DNA of 64,000 nucleotides from Nereocystis luetkeana (Eukaryota > Sar > Phaeophyceae > Laminariales > Laminariaceae). The translations under genes were made by a program, and so were the position numbers. The stretch is taken from positions 4,225,169 through 4,289,168 of the forward strand of contig JARUPZ010000004.1 of assembly GCA_031213475.1 (NCBI GenBank), in the 5' to 3' direction. Every line of letters starts with the position of its first letter. Positions within the stretch are counted from its first letter, which is position 1. This document shows, in pieces, positions 44,651 through 56,854 of the stretch. The notes beneath the pieces were generated by a model. The model searched no databases. It was not told where the DNA came from and saw nothing but the letters and a program-made list of their open reading frames with translations.

Positions 44651-45024
44651 ATGCCCGACGCAGAGGACTCGAGGACGAAGCATCAACTTCGAAACGAAAA
44701 CAAGGTAAAATCGGTTTCGTGTGGGGACCCTCTGTGTGGCACAGACATCTCTCTATCTATTCGTCCGTCGACTGCTTTGTTTCCGTCGTGCGTACAGGCG
44801 CAATATAATCCAGAAGCCCCGCTGTAGACCACTGCCGCCGTAGATCTGTCACGTTCGTCACTCCCACTCTTCTCTTAGTAGTATTCACAATAGGCTGTGA
44901 AAGGGTCTGCTGCATTACTACCACCAACAACACGACAAAAAACTAATCACTTGTAACGGCAATTGTTTCCTGCAAGGGTAGGGAAGGGTAGAGAGCTTCC
45001 GTCCACGAGAACCGTGCGCATCTG
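44651..45024. other. Intergenic stretch
   Basis: No supported gene. Confidence 0.5.
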
Positions 45025-45300
45025 AAGCTGTAGTTGTTGTACAAGGCTTGTAGTTGTTGTGACGCGCATTGCTTCAGTTGTGTGTGTAGGACTGCAAAAA
45101 CGACCCTCCCAATGATATCGATCCCAAAGCTATAGTACTCGCGCAGTTGTTCGTGCCGCTGTGGAAGTTGTTGTTGTTGTATAGTGTTTCTGCGATTTGA
45201 CGCGCATCGCTTAGGTAATGTGCTTAGCACAGCAAAGCCGAGTATCTCAATGAAACTGATCCTATTGCTGCTGTACTGGTGCGGGTGCTCGTCCTGCTGC
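45025..45300 (+). repeat. Diverged tandem duplication, ~138 bp period
   Basis: GTTGTTGTGACGCGCATTGC (45052) recurs as GATTTGACGCGCATCGCTT (about 45192), with further matches over about 100 bp (CAAAGC, ATGATATCGATCC-like and CTATTGCTG blocks). Confidence 0.5.
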
Positions 45301-45555
45301 TCGTCCTGCTGTCGTGTTCTGCGACTGTATATCCCTCGCCGTGTACTACCACGAGTAGTATCGATAGCCAACACTTTGACGCTCCGTTTCAATCGAACCC
45401 CGCCTGGCGGTGTGCGGTCTGTACCGGTCCCGACTGGTCCCTCTCGTCTCTCTTTATATTGCAAAAAAAAACTGAGAACAGCGATCGAATGCATTTTGTT
45501 TTGTTCCACGGCAGGCAATAGCAATACACCTACCGTATGTATCATCCCACGAGAG

Positions 45556-45632
45556 GTCGGCTCCTTCGTAGCTATTTGGAAGTCGATTTCGCGCTAGATT
45601 TTGAGCCGAAACTAAGTTAGGTTGTCACGGGG
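45556..45632 (-). repeat. Dispersed repeat family D, copy 4
   Basis: Reverse orientation: CGTAGCTATTTGGAAGTCGA, TTTCGCGCTAGATTTTGAGC and CGAAACTAAG. It leads directly into a tandem duplication. Confidence 0.6.
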
Positions 45633-46108
45633 TCTGGCTCCTCGTGCGCTGATGGCTTGACGTGCGTCACCAAGCTCTCCCCTCTGACAGGTGTGGCCTC
45701 GACCGTGATCGCATCGCGTGGGGGGAGCTAGTGCTGTTTCGTCGTATGACCAGACCCAGCTCTTAATAGTGTGGTTTCAGGTGCCTACCCGTACATACAG
45801 GTACACATCTTAGGTTTAGCGTGGGCCATACCGTAAAAACAGTGGGTGCCTCAGCGGATAAATACGTTGACACGGGGCCCGCCTCTCCGTGCGCTGATTG
45901 CTTGAAATGCACCAACTTGCTCTCTCCTCTCGACTTCTCCCAAGGGCGGCGTCGACCGTGATCGCATCGCGCCTCGGGAGCTAGTGCCGTTTCGGTGTAT
46001 GAATCGTCCGGTTTCAAGTGTCTACTCGTGCATACAGATGCACATCTTAAGGTTACGCGGACCATACCGTAAAACAAGAGAGTGGCGCAGCAGATAAACA
46101 TGCCGTTG
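45620..46108 (+). repeat. Tandem duplication, two ~245 bp copies
   Basis: Copy 1 (45620-45863) and copy 2 (45864-46108) share CACGGGG-C, CGTGCGCTGAT-GCTTGA, GTCGACCGTGATCGCATCGC-like, GGAGCTAGTGC-GTTTCG, TACAG-TGCACATCTTA and CCATACCGTAAAA. Minus-strand frames across the pair share words but no family. Confidence 0.85.
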
Positions 46109-46604
46109 TTGCGTCTTCCGAACGTCATGGCTTCAGATCCTTCAGGAACTTTGTTTTTTGAAGGTTTGTTTGTGAAATCTCTGCTCCTAACTTTGGTCGC
46201 ATAATTGTATTCGCTACGGTATGCTGCTGCTGTTTGCTGTTGACCACTGCCAACAAAATGATATTTAATCGAGTTGCAATCCTTTCGTATACTCTCGGAT
46301 GAACAGGTATATGAACGTACGATTTGTCCTACTCTAAGCAGTACTCCGTTGCCGCTATGTTGTACCCTGCTACGAAAAAGGGCCCGTAGTTTGCAAGAGT
46401 ACCTTGAAGTAGGGCTACCAAGTGAAAATAGGGAAAAAAAACAGATGTGAGTGATACCTGATGTCAAAGCGAAAGAACCTTTTTTGATCGGCTTTTAGCT
46501 ATACCTCATGGCGAACGCTTGTGTACCAAGTACGTAGTACCCTTTTTTTCGAAAGGATTACACCTGGGCATTGGACGAATGGCGTGAGCTACGCCGTTGT
46601 TTGA

Positions 46605-46686
46605 TGTTGAAACGGACACGATGCCATTTTAAATCGCATTTCATCCTATCGCATGATCCCATACACCCGGGTATGCCGCAGGTATA
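46605..46686 (-). pseudogene. C2H2 zinc-finger remnant
   Basis: On the minus strand a short frame reads YTCGIPGC-MGSCDRMKCDLKWH-RVRFNI. It fits the finger pattern Y-x-C-x4-C-...-L-x-x-H, with the PGC and D-L-K-x-H positions in place, but Phe stands where the second zinc-binding His is expected. It is preceded by five Gln from a CTG run and has no flanking fingers. It is probably a broken fragment of a finger gene. Confidence 0.35.
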
Positions 46687-46984
46687 CCTATAACCCCTCC
46701 TGGCAAGAGTAGGTCGCTGCTGCTGCTGTTGCACGACCAAGCGCTAGCCCGCAGGAAATTACATCACCCTGAAGTAGGCCCGGAGAGGGGAGACGGCACA
46801 GAGGCCAGGTGAGAGCGATACATGATGGCAATATTCATAACGTTTGAGTCTGCTTTTTTGCGTGACGTCGTGGTCATTCACCTCTGTGTTAACGTGCGGT
46901 CCAGAGCAACAGTTTATGTTTTTTTTTTGCTCACAAAGGCTCCGGCATCTCGTATGACCCAGTTGGCAGCAGAGGGCATAATTT

Positions 46985-47548
46985 CTACTGCTCTTGTAGC
47001 CTGAACAGTTCTCCGGCAGGTCGTACTGCCCAGCCAGTTCGCCGGTGCCCACGCTCTCTCACCTCCCCGCCGATGGGGCACAGCATTGTCTCTCGTTGAG
47101 GCGAACTGTTTCTGCGCGAGGCGAATCTGTGCTGAGTAGATTTGTTGAGCGCAGAGAACGTGTCCCCCAGCGGGCCGCCCGGGAAGTACGAGCTACCGCA
47201 TTGCTGGCGAGACTGTGGTAGAAGTACTTCTCCTGCATTGCCAAAACCGCCCAGACAATACCAGCCGCCAGAGTGATGGTGAGCAAACACTAGAAACACC
47301 TCATCAACTGTATTTGTGAGGGCAGGAACTGTCCAGTGTCGACAACACCAAAACATATATATATATCGCACAAGTTGCTGCCAACCAGAGCGGTGAAGAT
47401 CGACACCTGTGCCCCCTAGGAAACTCGCAAGCGGTACCGGGGTGCAGTAGACCTCTCGGGAGAGAACCAGAGGGGTTTCCAGGGCGAGGAGCGTTCGAGG
47501 TATAAACTGGGCGGTAAATTGATGCCTTCGTTGAGCACGGGCCCCCAT
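46985..47548 (-). other. Uncertain coding-like segment
   Basis: Two minus-strand frames are open at once over 47060-47290. One reads GGWYCLGGFGNAGEVLLPQ and the other TITLAAGIVWAVLAMQEKYF. An acceptor-like GAGGTGTTTCTAG|TG lies near 47290. I cannot decide which frame, if either, is real, and neither matches a family I know. Confidence 0.2.
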
Positions 47549-47557
47549 GGCGTGGGG

Positions 47558-47893
47558 TTAAGAGAAGCCGCGTAGAATGAGACCTCTAGCCGCAGCAACC
47601 ACTGTGGTTGGGCAGTTGGTGCAACTGACACAGGCTATATATCTTCGAAAAGCAACTATTGATTGCGCCCCCTGCTCTTCGTATGTCTCCTCAGTCACCC
47701 GCTGCCCGCTCATGTCGTGTACGGTATCGGTATCGCACAGGGCTTCTCCTTTCACTCCGAAGTTAAGGGCGCCCGGAAAACAAAAAAAGCGAACCGTCGC
47801 GGATATTGGTTCGCTAGACAGGGGAGGCGGGGGGGGGGTAACTATTTGGTCGACACGAAACCCTATATAGTTCGCGTTTTTCACCAACAACAC
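47558..47893 (-). other. Uncertain minus-strand open frame
   Basis: About 70 codons at the downstream end have ordinary composition with four Cys (EALCDTDTVHDMSGQRVTEE, then VSCTNCPTTVVAAARGL) and end in a stop. The upstream part is Pro/Ser-rich and has no ATG. It may be the last exon of a lost gene. The right end of a family A-like element (ATGGTCCCGCGTATTA) lies just outside, near 47910. Confidence 0.2.
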
Positions 47894-49397
47894 CGTTCGG
47901 CGCTACATGCTATGGTCCCGCGTATTAGAACAAAGTGAAAAATATTTTTTTATAATGATTATTTGCGGTTGCAACGGTGATCCATTCCGACCTCTGGGGG
48001 TGTGGTGTGCCCATTTTTGTTCTTTTTCTCGGACGCCCCTGACCAGAGGCGTGGGTGTCTACCGCGCGTTGTTCCCATTAACGTCGACGGCCCAGTAGCA
48101 ATCCAGTTGTTTTTACTATACGTTCAGGTTCGTCCTTGAGCCAGACTTCAAGGCGTACACACACGTAAACCGGTACCCTGTACTGGGGAATTTTTGAATA
48201 GGTCTCTCCTCTTTACCGGCGGTTCGGCCATATTTTGTATCTATAAATAACATTTCGTCCGAACGAACTACGTCTCGTGTGATATGAGCCGATGCCGGCT
48301 TTAAAACAAAACTGTTTTGTTTCGCCTGCACACCAACCCAAGCCTATGTCGACACGCCCTTTCTTGTAGTACGATAGAGATACGTGCAGTCCACTTGTAT
48401 TGGCGATCTGTGCGTGCCTGCGGATTTCGTTTGTAGTGGAAGGGTCAACGAATGCGCCGTAATATGCAAAAAAAATGTCTATTGTATCCGTTTGGCCTGG
48501 TGGATCACAAATATATACGACTTACGTTTGCTTTCATGGGATGTGAGGTGCAGATATCGAGGATATACGAAAAAAAACGAGAACCCTTGGCGAACAGCAG
48601 CCCCCAGGGATAGTTCGCCATAGCACCCTGTCCTATGAGTCATTTGAATCTTCTGGTCCCGATGGATACAACAGCGGTGACAACATTTCTTCCTTTCAGA
48701 GTGACAAAAGCATTGTTTTGCGCCGGCTACGTCCCTTCGAAAGTCAACGTTTCGACCGGCCGCAGATTTCATAAACGTAGGAACGTCTCCCGCCGGGTCG
48801 AAAGTGGCGCTTTCTACTGCAGAAGGTCCACTGCCTCAGCGTGCTCGGTATGTCCGAACCTCACGCAAGGCTTCTGATCACATCACGCCTGCTTTTGAAG
48901 CTGGCCCCTACATGAAGAGTATTTAAACAAACCCATGGGGCCCCCAATTTTCCTAGTTATAGTTGTGCGCTTTGCAATATGGAGATGCGAAAATACCCGC
49001 AAGATTCGGCGGTGTGGATTACCCAGACTCGAGCACGCATATGATTTTACCTACTTTTTCTTCTGACAGCCACCCCCCCTCTCGCCCATCCTACCCTATT
49101 GTATATAGGTTGGGTTGGTGTCGGTTGGCAACGACACTGTAAACATGCCGCTCACTACGTGAGTTAGACAACCAGGGTACCGTTTTCGTTTTGTTTTTTT
49201 GGCGGTCGCCCACCCTTGATTGTCAAGTTAGATCATTTGTGCGAGGTAAAAAAACTTTATATCGCACAAGGGAATTGATCGCATCACGTAGTGTTCAAGG
49301 TAAGGCACCCAAGAGGCAGTTACATAGTACTCTCATCGCTGTCTCTGGAAGTGGCCGTACCGGTAATTAAAAAAAACTCATTGAAGCTTTCATCCAT
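47894..49397. other. Intergenic stretch
   Basis: A possible family A end fragment lies at 47905-47930. An ATG frame of 80 codons (48635-48877) is Arg/Ser-rich with no motif. No supported gene. Confidence 0.45.
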
Positions 49398-49630
49398 ATG
49401 CAAGTCCGCCTTACAAGCGGTTCTTGATAGGATGCAGCTCACGCTTCATGCGACTCGCCGGACAACTCCCGGCGCTTCGCGCTTGTTGCAAGTAATTTCT
49501 GCCTGGTCGGTAAAAACCCGACATGCTCCGCCCCGGCATTGTAGGGATGCGAGGGTCTGTGGTCATACGACTACGGCCATGCATGATATCGACTACATCT
49601 CTCCTATCGAGTACACCCCCCCCCCCTCTC
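49398..49630 (+). repeat. Dispersed repeat family F, copy 2
   Basis: Second copy of the ~215-230 bp repeat at 3089-3305, ending in a C11 run (49616-49626). Confidence 0.7.
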
Positions 49631-50569
49631 GTCCTGAAATTAGACCGGTGGTGGCCGATGGGCCTTCACCGGAAACCGCATGTTCCTACGAGCGTAATAC
49701 GTGAAAGGAAAGTGGCTTCTCCAGCGGTGATGTCAACGTCTGTATCCTTTGGGGAGGGTGTCCCAAGGAACACGCGGCCCGACTCTCCGAGTGCTCCAAT
49801 ACTGGCAAGGAACACCAATGAGCACCGCAGTGGTTGTTTGCGTGCAGCAGATCTATATACGTCGTGCCTGAGCCACAGACACAGAGAAATGTACTAGCAA
49901 TGTAAACAAAAGACACATTGATCACAACAGACACGGAGCCAGCTTGGGTACGTGTGCCACTCTGGGCTGACCTTCGTCTAACCCCGCGATGGCCTTAGCT
50001 GGAATGACGAATCCATGTGGGCACTACCACTTGGGTCGAACCACGTAAACCGCGACTTTGTCGCCCCAGACGCTTGGACTCGGTTGGTATGAGTTGGACC
50101 AATAGTCTCGAACGCCAGTGAGAGACAGGGATACAGATGGAAATATATTTTCTGCGAGTAGATAGGGAGCATTCCTTTGCGCCTCACTCCTTGTGTAAAC
50201 ATACGGAGAGATAGACGCGCCTGCCCACGGCCCCACGAGCCACCCAACCGATCATGGTGCCTTCGCATCCGTTCTCCACCGCCAGTCAGCAGCATTCACA
50301 GCTGCACCTCCAGCAGCACCAAGAGCTCACAGCTTGTAACTCGTACAGTCATTTTTTATACCAGGTATATCTCTATCCACGAATAACAAGCGGCATGCCG
50401 ATGGCTAACCCGAATAGTACGAAACAGTCTGACAGACAACCATTCATGCGGTAAGAGCTAAGTAGCAAAGGAACAACACAATGATGCCCGCACAAGCCAA
50501 CGAATGCATAAATACGGAACATCGCAGCTGCACGTTTGCTTACATTCCCATCCTCTGCCGTCCGTCGTC
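49631..50569. other. Intergenic stretch
   Basis: One TACCAGGTA motif (50359) in the extended 11-bp palindrome ATACCAGGTAT. No supported gene. Confidence 0.5.
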
Positions 50570-51171
50570 TGTAATCCGCCAACGAAAAGAAACCTTTGGC
50601 GAACGCCACGACTAACTACGACAGTCATTTCCTGAAGGAAAAACGTCTTCAAGGCCGGCGTGAAACGCAAGAAACTCGAAGCGACGGGAGTAGTAGCAGA
50701 GGTTTACTCGCAAACGCGAATGCCCCCACTAACAACGGAATCAACACCCGGGCAAACACCCGAGGTAGATCGAAAAAAACAGGATCCTTCGCTAAACCGA
50801 AGGTCCACAGCACCCAAAGAGGACGCAGAAAAATCAGTCAGACCTTGGCACACGCCAAAGCACTAGCTTGATGAAGGCGATGCAACACCCGGCGCCCTTC
50901 TTGGGTCAAGAAACCCCCACCGAAACGAAATGAACAGTCCGCTCCCCACGCTTGAACTAAACACACCCGCTGGCAGACGTGTAAGCACACGCACAACGGA
51001 AGTTTGCTGAAAGTATGGAAATGTTATAGGCGCAGGCGCACGCTGCAACGAAACGCGCGCGAACACCTCTAATTTCAGACCCCAGGCGCAGACCAAAAAC
51101 AGATCAACGGGGTATGGTGCTCTACCGGAAGAGCACGATAGACACGAGAACAGACAATAAAGTACAAATAT

Positions 51172-53979
51172 CTATTCCGAGTCCGAACCGACGAGACCGA
51201 CCGACACAGCCTTGCGCTTGGCGGTGCTCTTCTCCAGTTCCATCCGAGCCTTTGCGCCGAATTTCGCGCGGCGCTCGTCCTGAACTCGCTCGACCTGGGC
51301 GATGAAGAGCTCTGTGGAGCGCGTGGAGCACGAGAAGTGCTGGGAGTCTTACACAGGCCGACCAAGATGTCGTTGTCCTTGATCGTTCTTTTGCAGTAGG
51401 CGCAATCCTTCCTGGCCTGAAAAAAATAGATCATACCAGGCAGGCAACAAATCGACAACACAGAAGAGACATGTAAGACGTGTTGAATACGAAGATGTCA
51501 GTTGGTATGAGTTTAATTGGCGAAGACTTGAAAACCACTTCAAACAATCACGTTGGCGTGCGCTGTAGAGGCAGGAAGCATTGAAGGTTAATAGGAATGG
51601 GATGCGATGAATGATGTTGGCGAACACTTATGTCGTTATCCGCGGCAGAGACGGTGACGGTAGAGCCGGAGGGGCAGCCCGAGACGACGTCCTTAAGACA
51701 GTTCCGGGAAATGGGCGTTGACGTGAACTGCCCAGGAAGGAAGCACGCAAGGTAAATAGGAACGGGAGGGAAGGAACAACAACAACAACGGCCGTGGCGG
51801 CGGCAAACGTAAGTGGTAGCAGTTGTAGAAGCAGTACTGGTATCGTAAAAAAATAGTTGCAGTCGACGTCTATGAGAGAAAAAACAAAAAGCATACGCAA
51901 AGAGCAGCAGCAGCATGATATCATGTGAACGTGTTAGTGTACTCAACGCCTGTCTGTTATCATGTCTAAACAACTACAGCAGCAGCGGCGGTAGCTAACT
52001 GTCTCGGTGAGGAAAGAAACGCTGGCTGTACACAACAACGGCAACTGTTCGGGAGCAACAAATCTTTATAATAGTGTGCAAAAAAACAACAACGGCAGCA
52101 GCAGCGCATATAAATACGGCAGTACGCCTACTATACCCCCCTGTCTCGGTGTTAGCTCGTATCATCAATAAAAAATGGCAAAACCATGTTGGTTGTAGTG
52201 GGCAAAACCAGATCTTGAAATTAGTAGTACCTGGTAATGTTTTGTTTCTTGTATTTAGTGCCGAAGGTCGACAATTTGCGGGAACAGAAACAACGCCAAC
52301 AACAACATCATGAACAACAGCAGCAGCAGCAGCGGCGACGGCGGCAGACTCTGACTCAAAGCTGCCTACAACAGCAACAACGCGAAGGACGACTACATAC
52401 AGAACAAATGCAGCATCGGGTGCGGTACACGCGCGGGGTTACAGTAGCAGCGTAAGGAGCAGCAGCAGCAGCAGCGGCAGCAACAACAGTAGGCTGCGCC
52501 ACCAAGTCGTGTTTCGTATTTCAAACAAAAATGACAAGTGCAAAAAAAACTCAACAACGGCAGCCGCGGGAACAGCAACAACGCCAACAACAACAGCACC
52601 GGCGGTAGATACTGTTGTGGAAACGAACACAGGCTGTAAACAACAACGACACTAGCAGCGGCAGCAGCTGCACAAAATTAAATGGCAGTACGCGCAGCAG
52701 CGCATAAACAAATAACAGTATCGAAATTAGTATATTTTTTGTCTTCGATTTAGTGCTAAAGACCGACTACGTGCGAGAACAGCAGCAATACCACAAGCAA
52801 CAGCATACCAGGTAAACAGCAACAGCAGCAGCGGCGGTAGACACCTGTCTCGGTGTGGAAAGGCGTGCAGGCTGTACTTAACAACGACAGCAGCAGCCGC
52901 AGCAGCAGGGTCTACGCGTACTCTACCCCTATCTCTGTCTGAGCTCGTATCATAAAACAAACGGCAAAAACATCTTGGTTGTCGTGTGTAAAAGAGTATT
53001 TCGAAAGTATGGCGTTTTTTCTTTTGCGTTCAGTGCTGGAGGTCGACAACGTGCGGGAACACCAACAACGCCGACAATACAAGCTTAAACAACGACAACA
53101 GCACCAGCGGCGGTAGACAGTGACTCAAAGCTGCCTACAACAGCAACAACGCGAACGACGACTACATAGACAACACAAGCAGCATCAGGGACGGTAGGCG
53201 AGCGGGGTTACAGCAACAGGAAAGGAGCAGCAGCAGCAGCAGCAGCAGCAGCGGCAGCAGCAATGGGCTGCGCCACCAAGTCGTGTTCTCGTATTTTCAA
53301 TATTCCAACCAATAATGGAAAGTGTGGAAAAAACTCAAAGAACAGCAGCCGCGGCGGCAGACATAGGGAGCAAACAACAACAGCAACCGAGAAGCGCAGA
53401 ACAAAACTCACTGCCACCTCCTGGCTCGAGCGTGAAGGACACAATGCCGACATCGATAGGCCTGGCGCAGAATTCACAGTCTTTGGGGCGCTTCAAGATT
53501 TTCCCGCTGCCGGGGCAGGTGTCGCGCTCGCAGGTCGCAAAATAGCCCTTGCCTCCAACCTTCTGTCTCCATCGCTTGCAGATGCAGCCGTTGCACTTTA
53601 CAGCGGGATTGAGCACTAACTTGGACAGAGGGGGTTCTCTTCGAAACGGACTTCCAAGATCGCTACAAGAGGGCGAGGCAGAGGAGACTTGGGGAGTTTT
53701 CGTAGGTGTATTGAAGGTAGCACAAGCGGCAGCAGCAAACGGTGCCGTTCACTTTGAAGAAGCAGCACCGCCAGGAGCAGGCGATGCCGGCTGTCAGGCA
53801 GGAGCACCAGCCGAAGCAGCACCAGCAGGAGCGGCACCAGCAGGAGCGGCACCAGCAGGAGCGGCACCGGCAGGAGCCGCACGAGTATGAACGGCACGAG
53901 GAGGGGCAACACCAGCAGGTTGCCCAGCGGTATTCAAAGAGGCAGCACCAGCGTGACGCGCGTCGGATGCCGTCGACAT
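51172..53979 (-). pseudogene. Cys-rich host gene, left-arm copy (degraded)
   Basis: Three segments are recognisable on the minus strand. Segment a (53412-53979) starts with ATG (MSTASDARHAGAAS). It continues with Ala/Pro repeats (APAGA)n and then a Cys-rich end: KCNGCICKRWRQKVGGKGYF, CERDTCPGSGKILK, KDCEFCARPIDVGIVSFTL. It ends at donor GGTGGCA|GTGAGT. Segment b (51632-51727) encodes NCLKDVVSGCPSGSTVTVSA; its donor is ATAAGT where the other copy has GTAAGG. Segment c (51172-51416) follows TTTTTTCAG, encodes KDCAYCKRTIKDNDILVGLC and, after a one-base deletion, HFSCSTRSTELFIAQVERVQ, ending GSDSE-stop. Segment a also has two in-frame stops. Segments b and c join in phase 0, but a and b do not, so an exon may be missing. 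The spaced Cys suggest zinc binding. I do not recognise the family. Confidence 0.55.
52250..53275 (-). repeat. CAG-rich tandem units in the left gene's intron
   Basis: Three related blocks share a conserved core (AGTGC-GAAGGTCGACAA with GCGGGAACA near 52257, 52755 and 53033). They also share GCGCCACCAAGTCGTGTT (52496, 53272) and TCAAAGCTGCCTACAACAGC (52354, 53125). CAG/CAA runs fill the rest. Two TACCWGGTA motifs (52228, 52806) lie in or beside it. Confidence 0.75.
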
Positions 53980-55231
53980 GTGTCCACGCACGCAACGAAT
54001 CCAATGACCTGCGTCGTATGCCGTCCCATAGCCGGTCTCTTCACGCTGATATCAACGTTTAATTGGCCGAAAAACTGACAGTCCTGTTGAGAAGCTATTC
54101 CCGGAAAAAATATGAAGCCCCTCTACTCGCGAAACGTTTAACGCTCTCGCGAAGCATGGTTCATATTCTTGCGAAAGTCTACCGAATCGCCCTCACAGCG
54201 TCCGTCCACGGCAAACGAGTTTATACTTGTATTTATATATATATATATATATATATCGAAAATATTCGTCAGAGAGGTTTTACTTTAGAGCAGGGGAAAG
54301 TGACGGGTACGCTTCAGTCAAGTTGGCATGGCTCGAGGAGAGCACCCAGGTTTTACTTAGGTTCACATGTATGGGATCGGATTGACGCCATTCGCTTGGG
54401 ACAATGTAGTGCATACCATACGGATATTGTGAAGGTAGATATTTTACACGTGGATGTTACGCACGTTCACCGTCGATGAGGCCAGACCTTCCGCACTTCT
54501 TCGTATTGGCTACGCGCTATTACGGCCTTGAATTGCTTTTGTTGTTGCATTGTTAGTACCTTGCACATTGCCACTCTCCACAGGGTCAGTTGCTGCTTAA
54601 CTGGTATCGCCGCTACCCTAAACCCTTCATAGCCTCTGTCGTCCACATGCGTTGCATCACAGCACGCGTATTATACAACTTGGCTAATATCAACCGTGCC
54701 CGGCTTTTTATTTCACCTGCAACGTCGGTACCTGCTACGGGATCCGTAGGTGGTATGCGGCTCAGCGTCAGCTCATCTGCTACCTTCCAACGGTACCTTA
54801 GGTGTTTGCTGCTTCCCTGACACTAAAATACATCTCGGCCCTGCTGTTGTTACATGAACAAGACAAATGTGGGCAGGAAAGCATCTATCTGGCAAATGCG
54901 TCCGCCATTTATGCGTATTCATGCCGAGCGCTCAATTAGCGGCCCTACTCCCTTCGTTCAAGTCTGCGCTGAAACGGCCCTCGCCTGCCCCTGCTCAACC
55001 GACTGTGTTATACAGATACTTGGGTGTGAGGGGGTGAACGCCGCTGGTATCCAGTGCTGTACGACATAGAATGGGTCTGGAGATGGGCCTCGAGCATGGC
55101 AGAAACAGCCCACAAGCAGGTCAGACTCGGCCCCCCTCGGCCTTGTTTACGATATGGTATGCATTTCCTCTCGTTTTTGTCCGCAGTTTGGGGCGCGCAC
55201 AGGTAATATAACGACCAAGTATCATCCAGGA

Positions 55232-55489
55232 TTATAATGCCTCACGTTTCTTCCTCGTGGTGGCTCCTATAGCATGACACCATACTAGGCAGCGCCGGTT
55301 TTTCTCTGCATAGCATTTGTTAATGGAACCTATTGGTCGGCATGTACGAACCCGGTCACGCAGTTGGTCGCTGGAAACCCACAACCGTTCTCTTAGCGTG
55401 AACTTGAAGACACAACAGTAGTTAGTTGCCGTACAACGAGCTTTGCTGTGTCCGTAGGTGACAGGGAGGGCGTCGACGTTTGTTGGCAC
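55232..55489 (-). CDS. Possible exon in the palindrome spacer
   Basis: On the minus strand an acceptor-like TACATATTCAG|GGTGCC is followed by an open frame. It reads VPTNVDALPVTYGHSKARC, then CVFKFTLRERLWVSSDQLRD and KNRRCLVWCHAIGATTRKKR, to a stop at 55232. A donor-like AAAC|GTGAGG lies near the end. The composition is Arg/Cys-rich and could be host or transposon-derived. No motif is decisive. Confidence 0.3.
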   Translation of the reverse strand: MPTNVDALPVTYGHSKARCTATNYCCVFKFTLRERLWVSSDQLRDRVRTCRPIGSINKCYAEKNRRCLVWCHAIGATTRKKREAL

Positions 55490-56449
55490 CCTGAATATGT
55501 AGATATCCCCGACGTCGGTTGCTGAAAAGGTTGGGCAGATCCTGCAATGAGGTGTTTGGACCGTTACACACAGGTATATGAGCTTCGAACTAAACCGCAG
55601 ACCTTAAACCTATATCAGGGTGATCTTCACCAATCTAACGGGTAAGTCATACTCCTGGAATATATATATATATATATATATATCGTGGGATGTTCGAACG
55701 TCGGTCATACTACAGGAGAGGGTTTCCTCGTACGGTGGTCGATAGAGAAACTGGTGGTGACTATGAAAAACAAATACAGGCACCGCTTTCACAAAGAGAG
55801 TACAAGCACACAGAAATATATATATACATATATACATAGGGAAGATGAAGATGGAGCGTACTAGGTAGTAGCGGTGAGAGGCCCGAATGTTTCTGTCAAA
55901 CAGCTGCGCTTGAGAGAGCCTTTTACTCAATTGCGTCACGTTTCGCCAAGGGTCATATACACAACACAGGAAAAGGTTGTGACGCTTCGAAGAAGCGAAA
56001 GAGTACGGACCAATTTAGGTTGTAACTGTGTTGCAAACACTGCAATGCATTTTGCCATATTATATGTCATGAGTGCGGTACACTCGGCTAGGAGGCGGTG
56101 CTTGGTAGACGGCATATAATATAGATCGGCATGCTCGGGGTGGAGCCGCGAACGGACGACACTGCCTGACGCCGTCCAGTCAAGTGGCCATGTTGATGTT
56201 GTTGCCCGTCACGTACTGTGGATAGGAAGTGCCTCGGAGCCTGCGACTGGGGGTGATGGGTCGAAACGAATCAGACAGCGAGAAGGAAGGGGGAAGCCCG
56301 GCGCGTGCAAGGTGTACACTCACAACAATGCGGGCGATGCGGGACATGCTTCTCATAAACTAGCACCTGGAAATGGTTTGCAAAGGCAACCAGGTCAGGA
56401 TGCTGAACTGTTGAGGTCTCGAAGTAACCTCGGTTGTCGACGAGTACAA

Positions 56450-56590
56450 TAATAGCGTTGGACCATTGGGTGTCTCAGTGGTTTGATAACAACTCGCAAA
56501 GTGGAAGGCAGGCGGTGAAGGGAGAGAGATGAGTGTATGGGCAATAAAATGTGGGTACGACACAGAGGTAGACAATGCGGTAGACATGTC
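56450..56590 (+). repeat. Dispersed repeat family M, copy 1
   Basis: Shares TTGG-CCATTGGGT, AGGC-GTGAAGGGAG, ATGTGGGTA and GA-AATGCGG with 62050-62170, same orientation. The second copy lies just outside the right arm of the inverted duplication. Confidence 0.55.
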
Positions 56591-56652
56591 AGCCACCTGC
56601 TCTCCTTCGCATCCCACCGAAATTGATACCAGGTAACATATATCGCAATTAC

Positions 56653-56683
<31 letters not shown>

Positions 56684-56854
56684 AAAAGAAAATTACAATA
56701 GGAATCGGGAACCGATATGATAATAATCTGCACTTGAAGTCGTACTGATAATTCGGCGTCACAGTTCATGTTGTAGCTCACTTTGACAGCAGCCCACCAA
56801 CCATTTATTTCGATTAGGGGGAATGGATGCATTTCAGACGGTATAGAGACAGAG

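Larger units (their letters stand above)
50570..54237 (+). repeat. Left arm of a large inverted duplication
   Basis: This arm aligns in reverse complement with 57128-61600. Anchors from outside in are AAGGAAAAACGTCTTCAA (50635, paired with 61517-61534), CAAACACCC with GTAGATCGA (50755, paired near 61385), the exon near 51172-51416 (paired with 60737-60978), TATGCCGTC-CATAGCCGGTC (54017, paired near 57350) and AAACGAGTTTATACTTGTAT (54216, paired near 57140). The outer boundary fades between about 50540 and 50600. Length differences come mainly from CAG-repeat number and from insertions in the other arm. Confidence 0.9.

Noticed and set aside
46985-47548. 187-codon minus-strand frame as a gene
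   Set aside because: A second frame is equally open over the same bases, there is no ATG-supported start, and no family is recognisable. I kept it only as an uncertain segment.
53616-54004. Cys-rich and Leu-rich readings of segment a in the left arm
   Set aside because: (GCTCCTGCTGGTGCC)n repeats are open in all three frames. Only the Ala/Pro frame continues into the conserved Cys-module frame shared by both arms.
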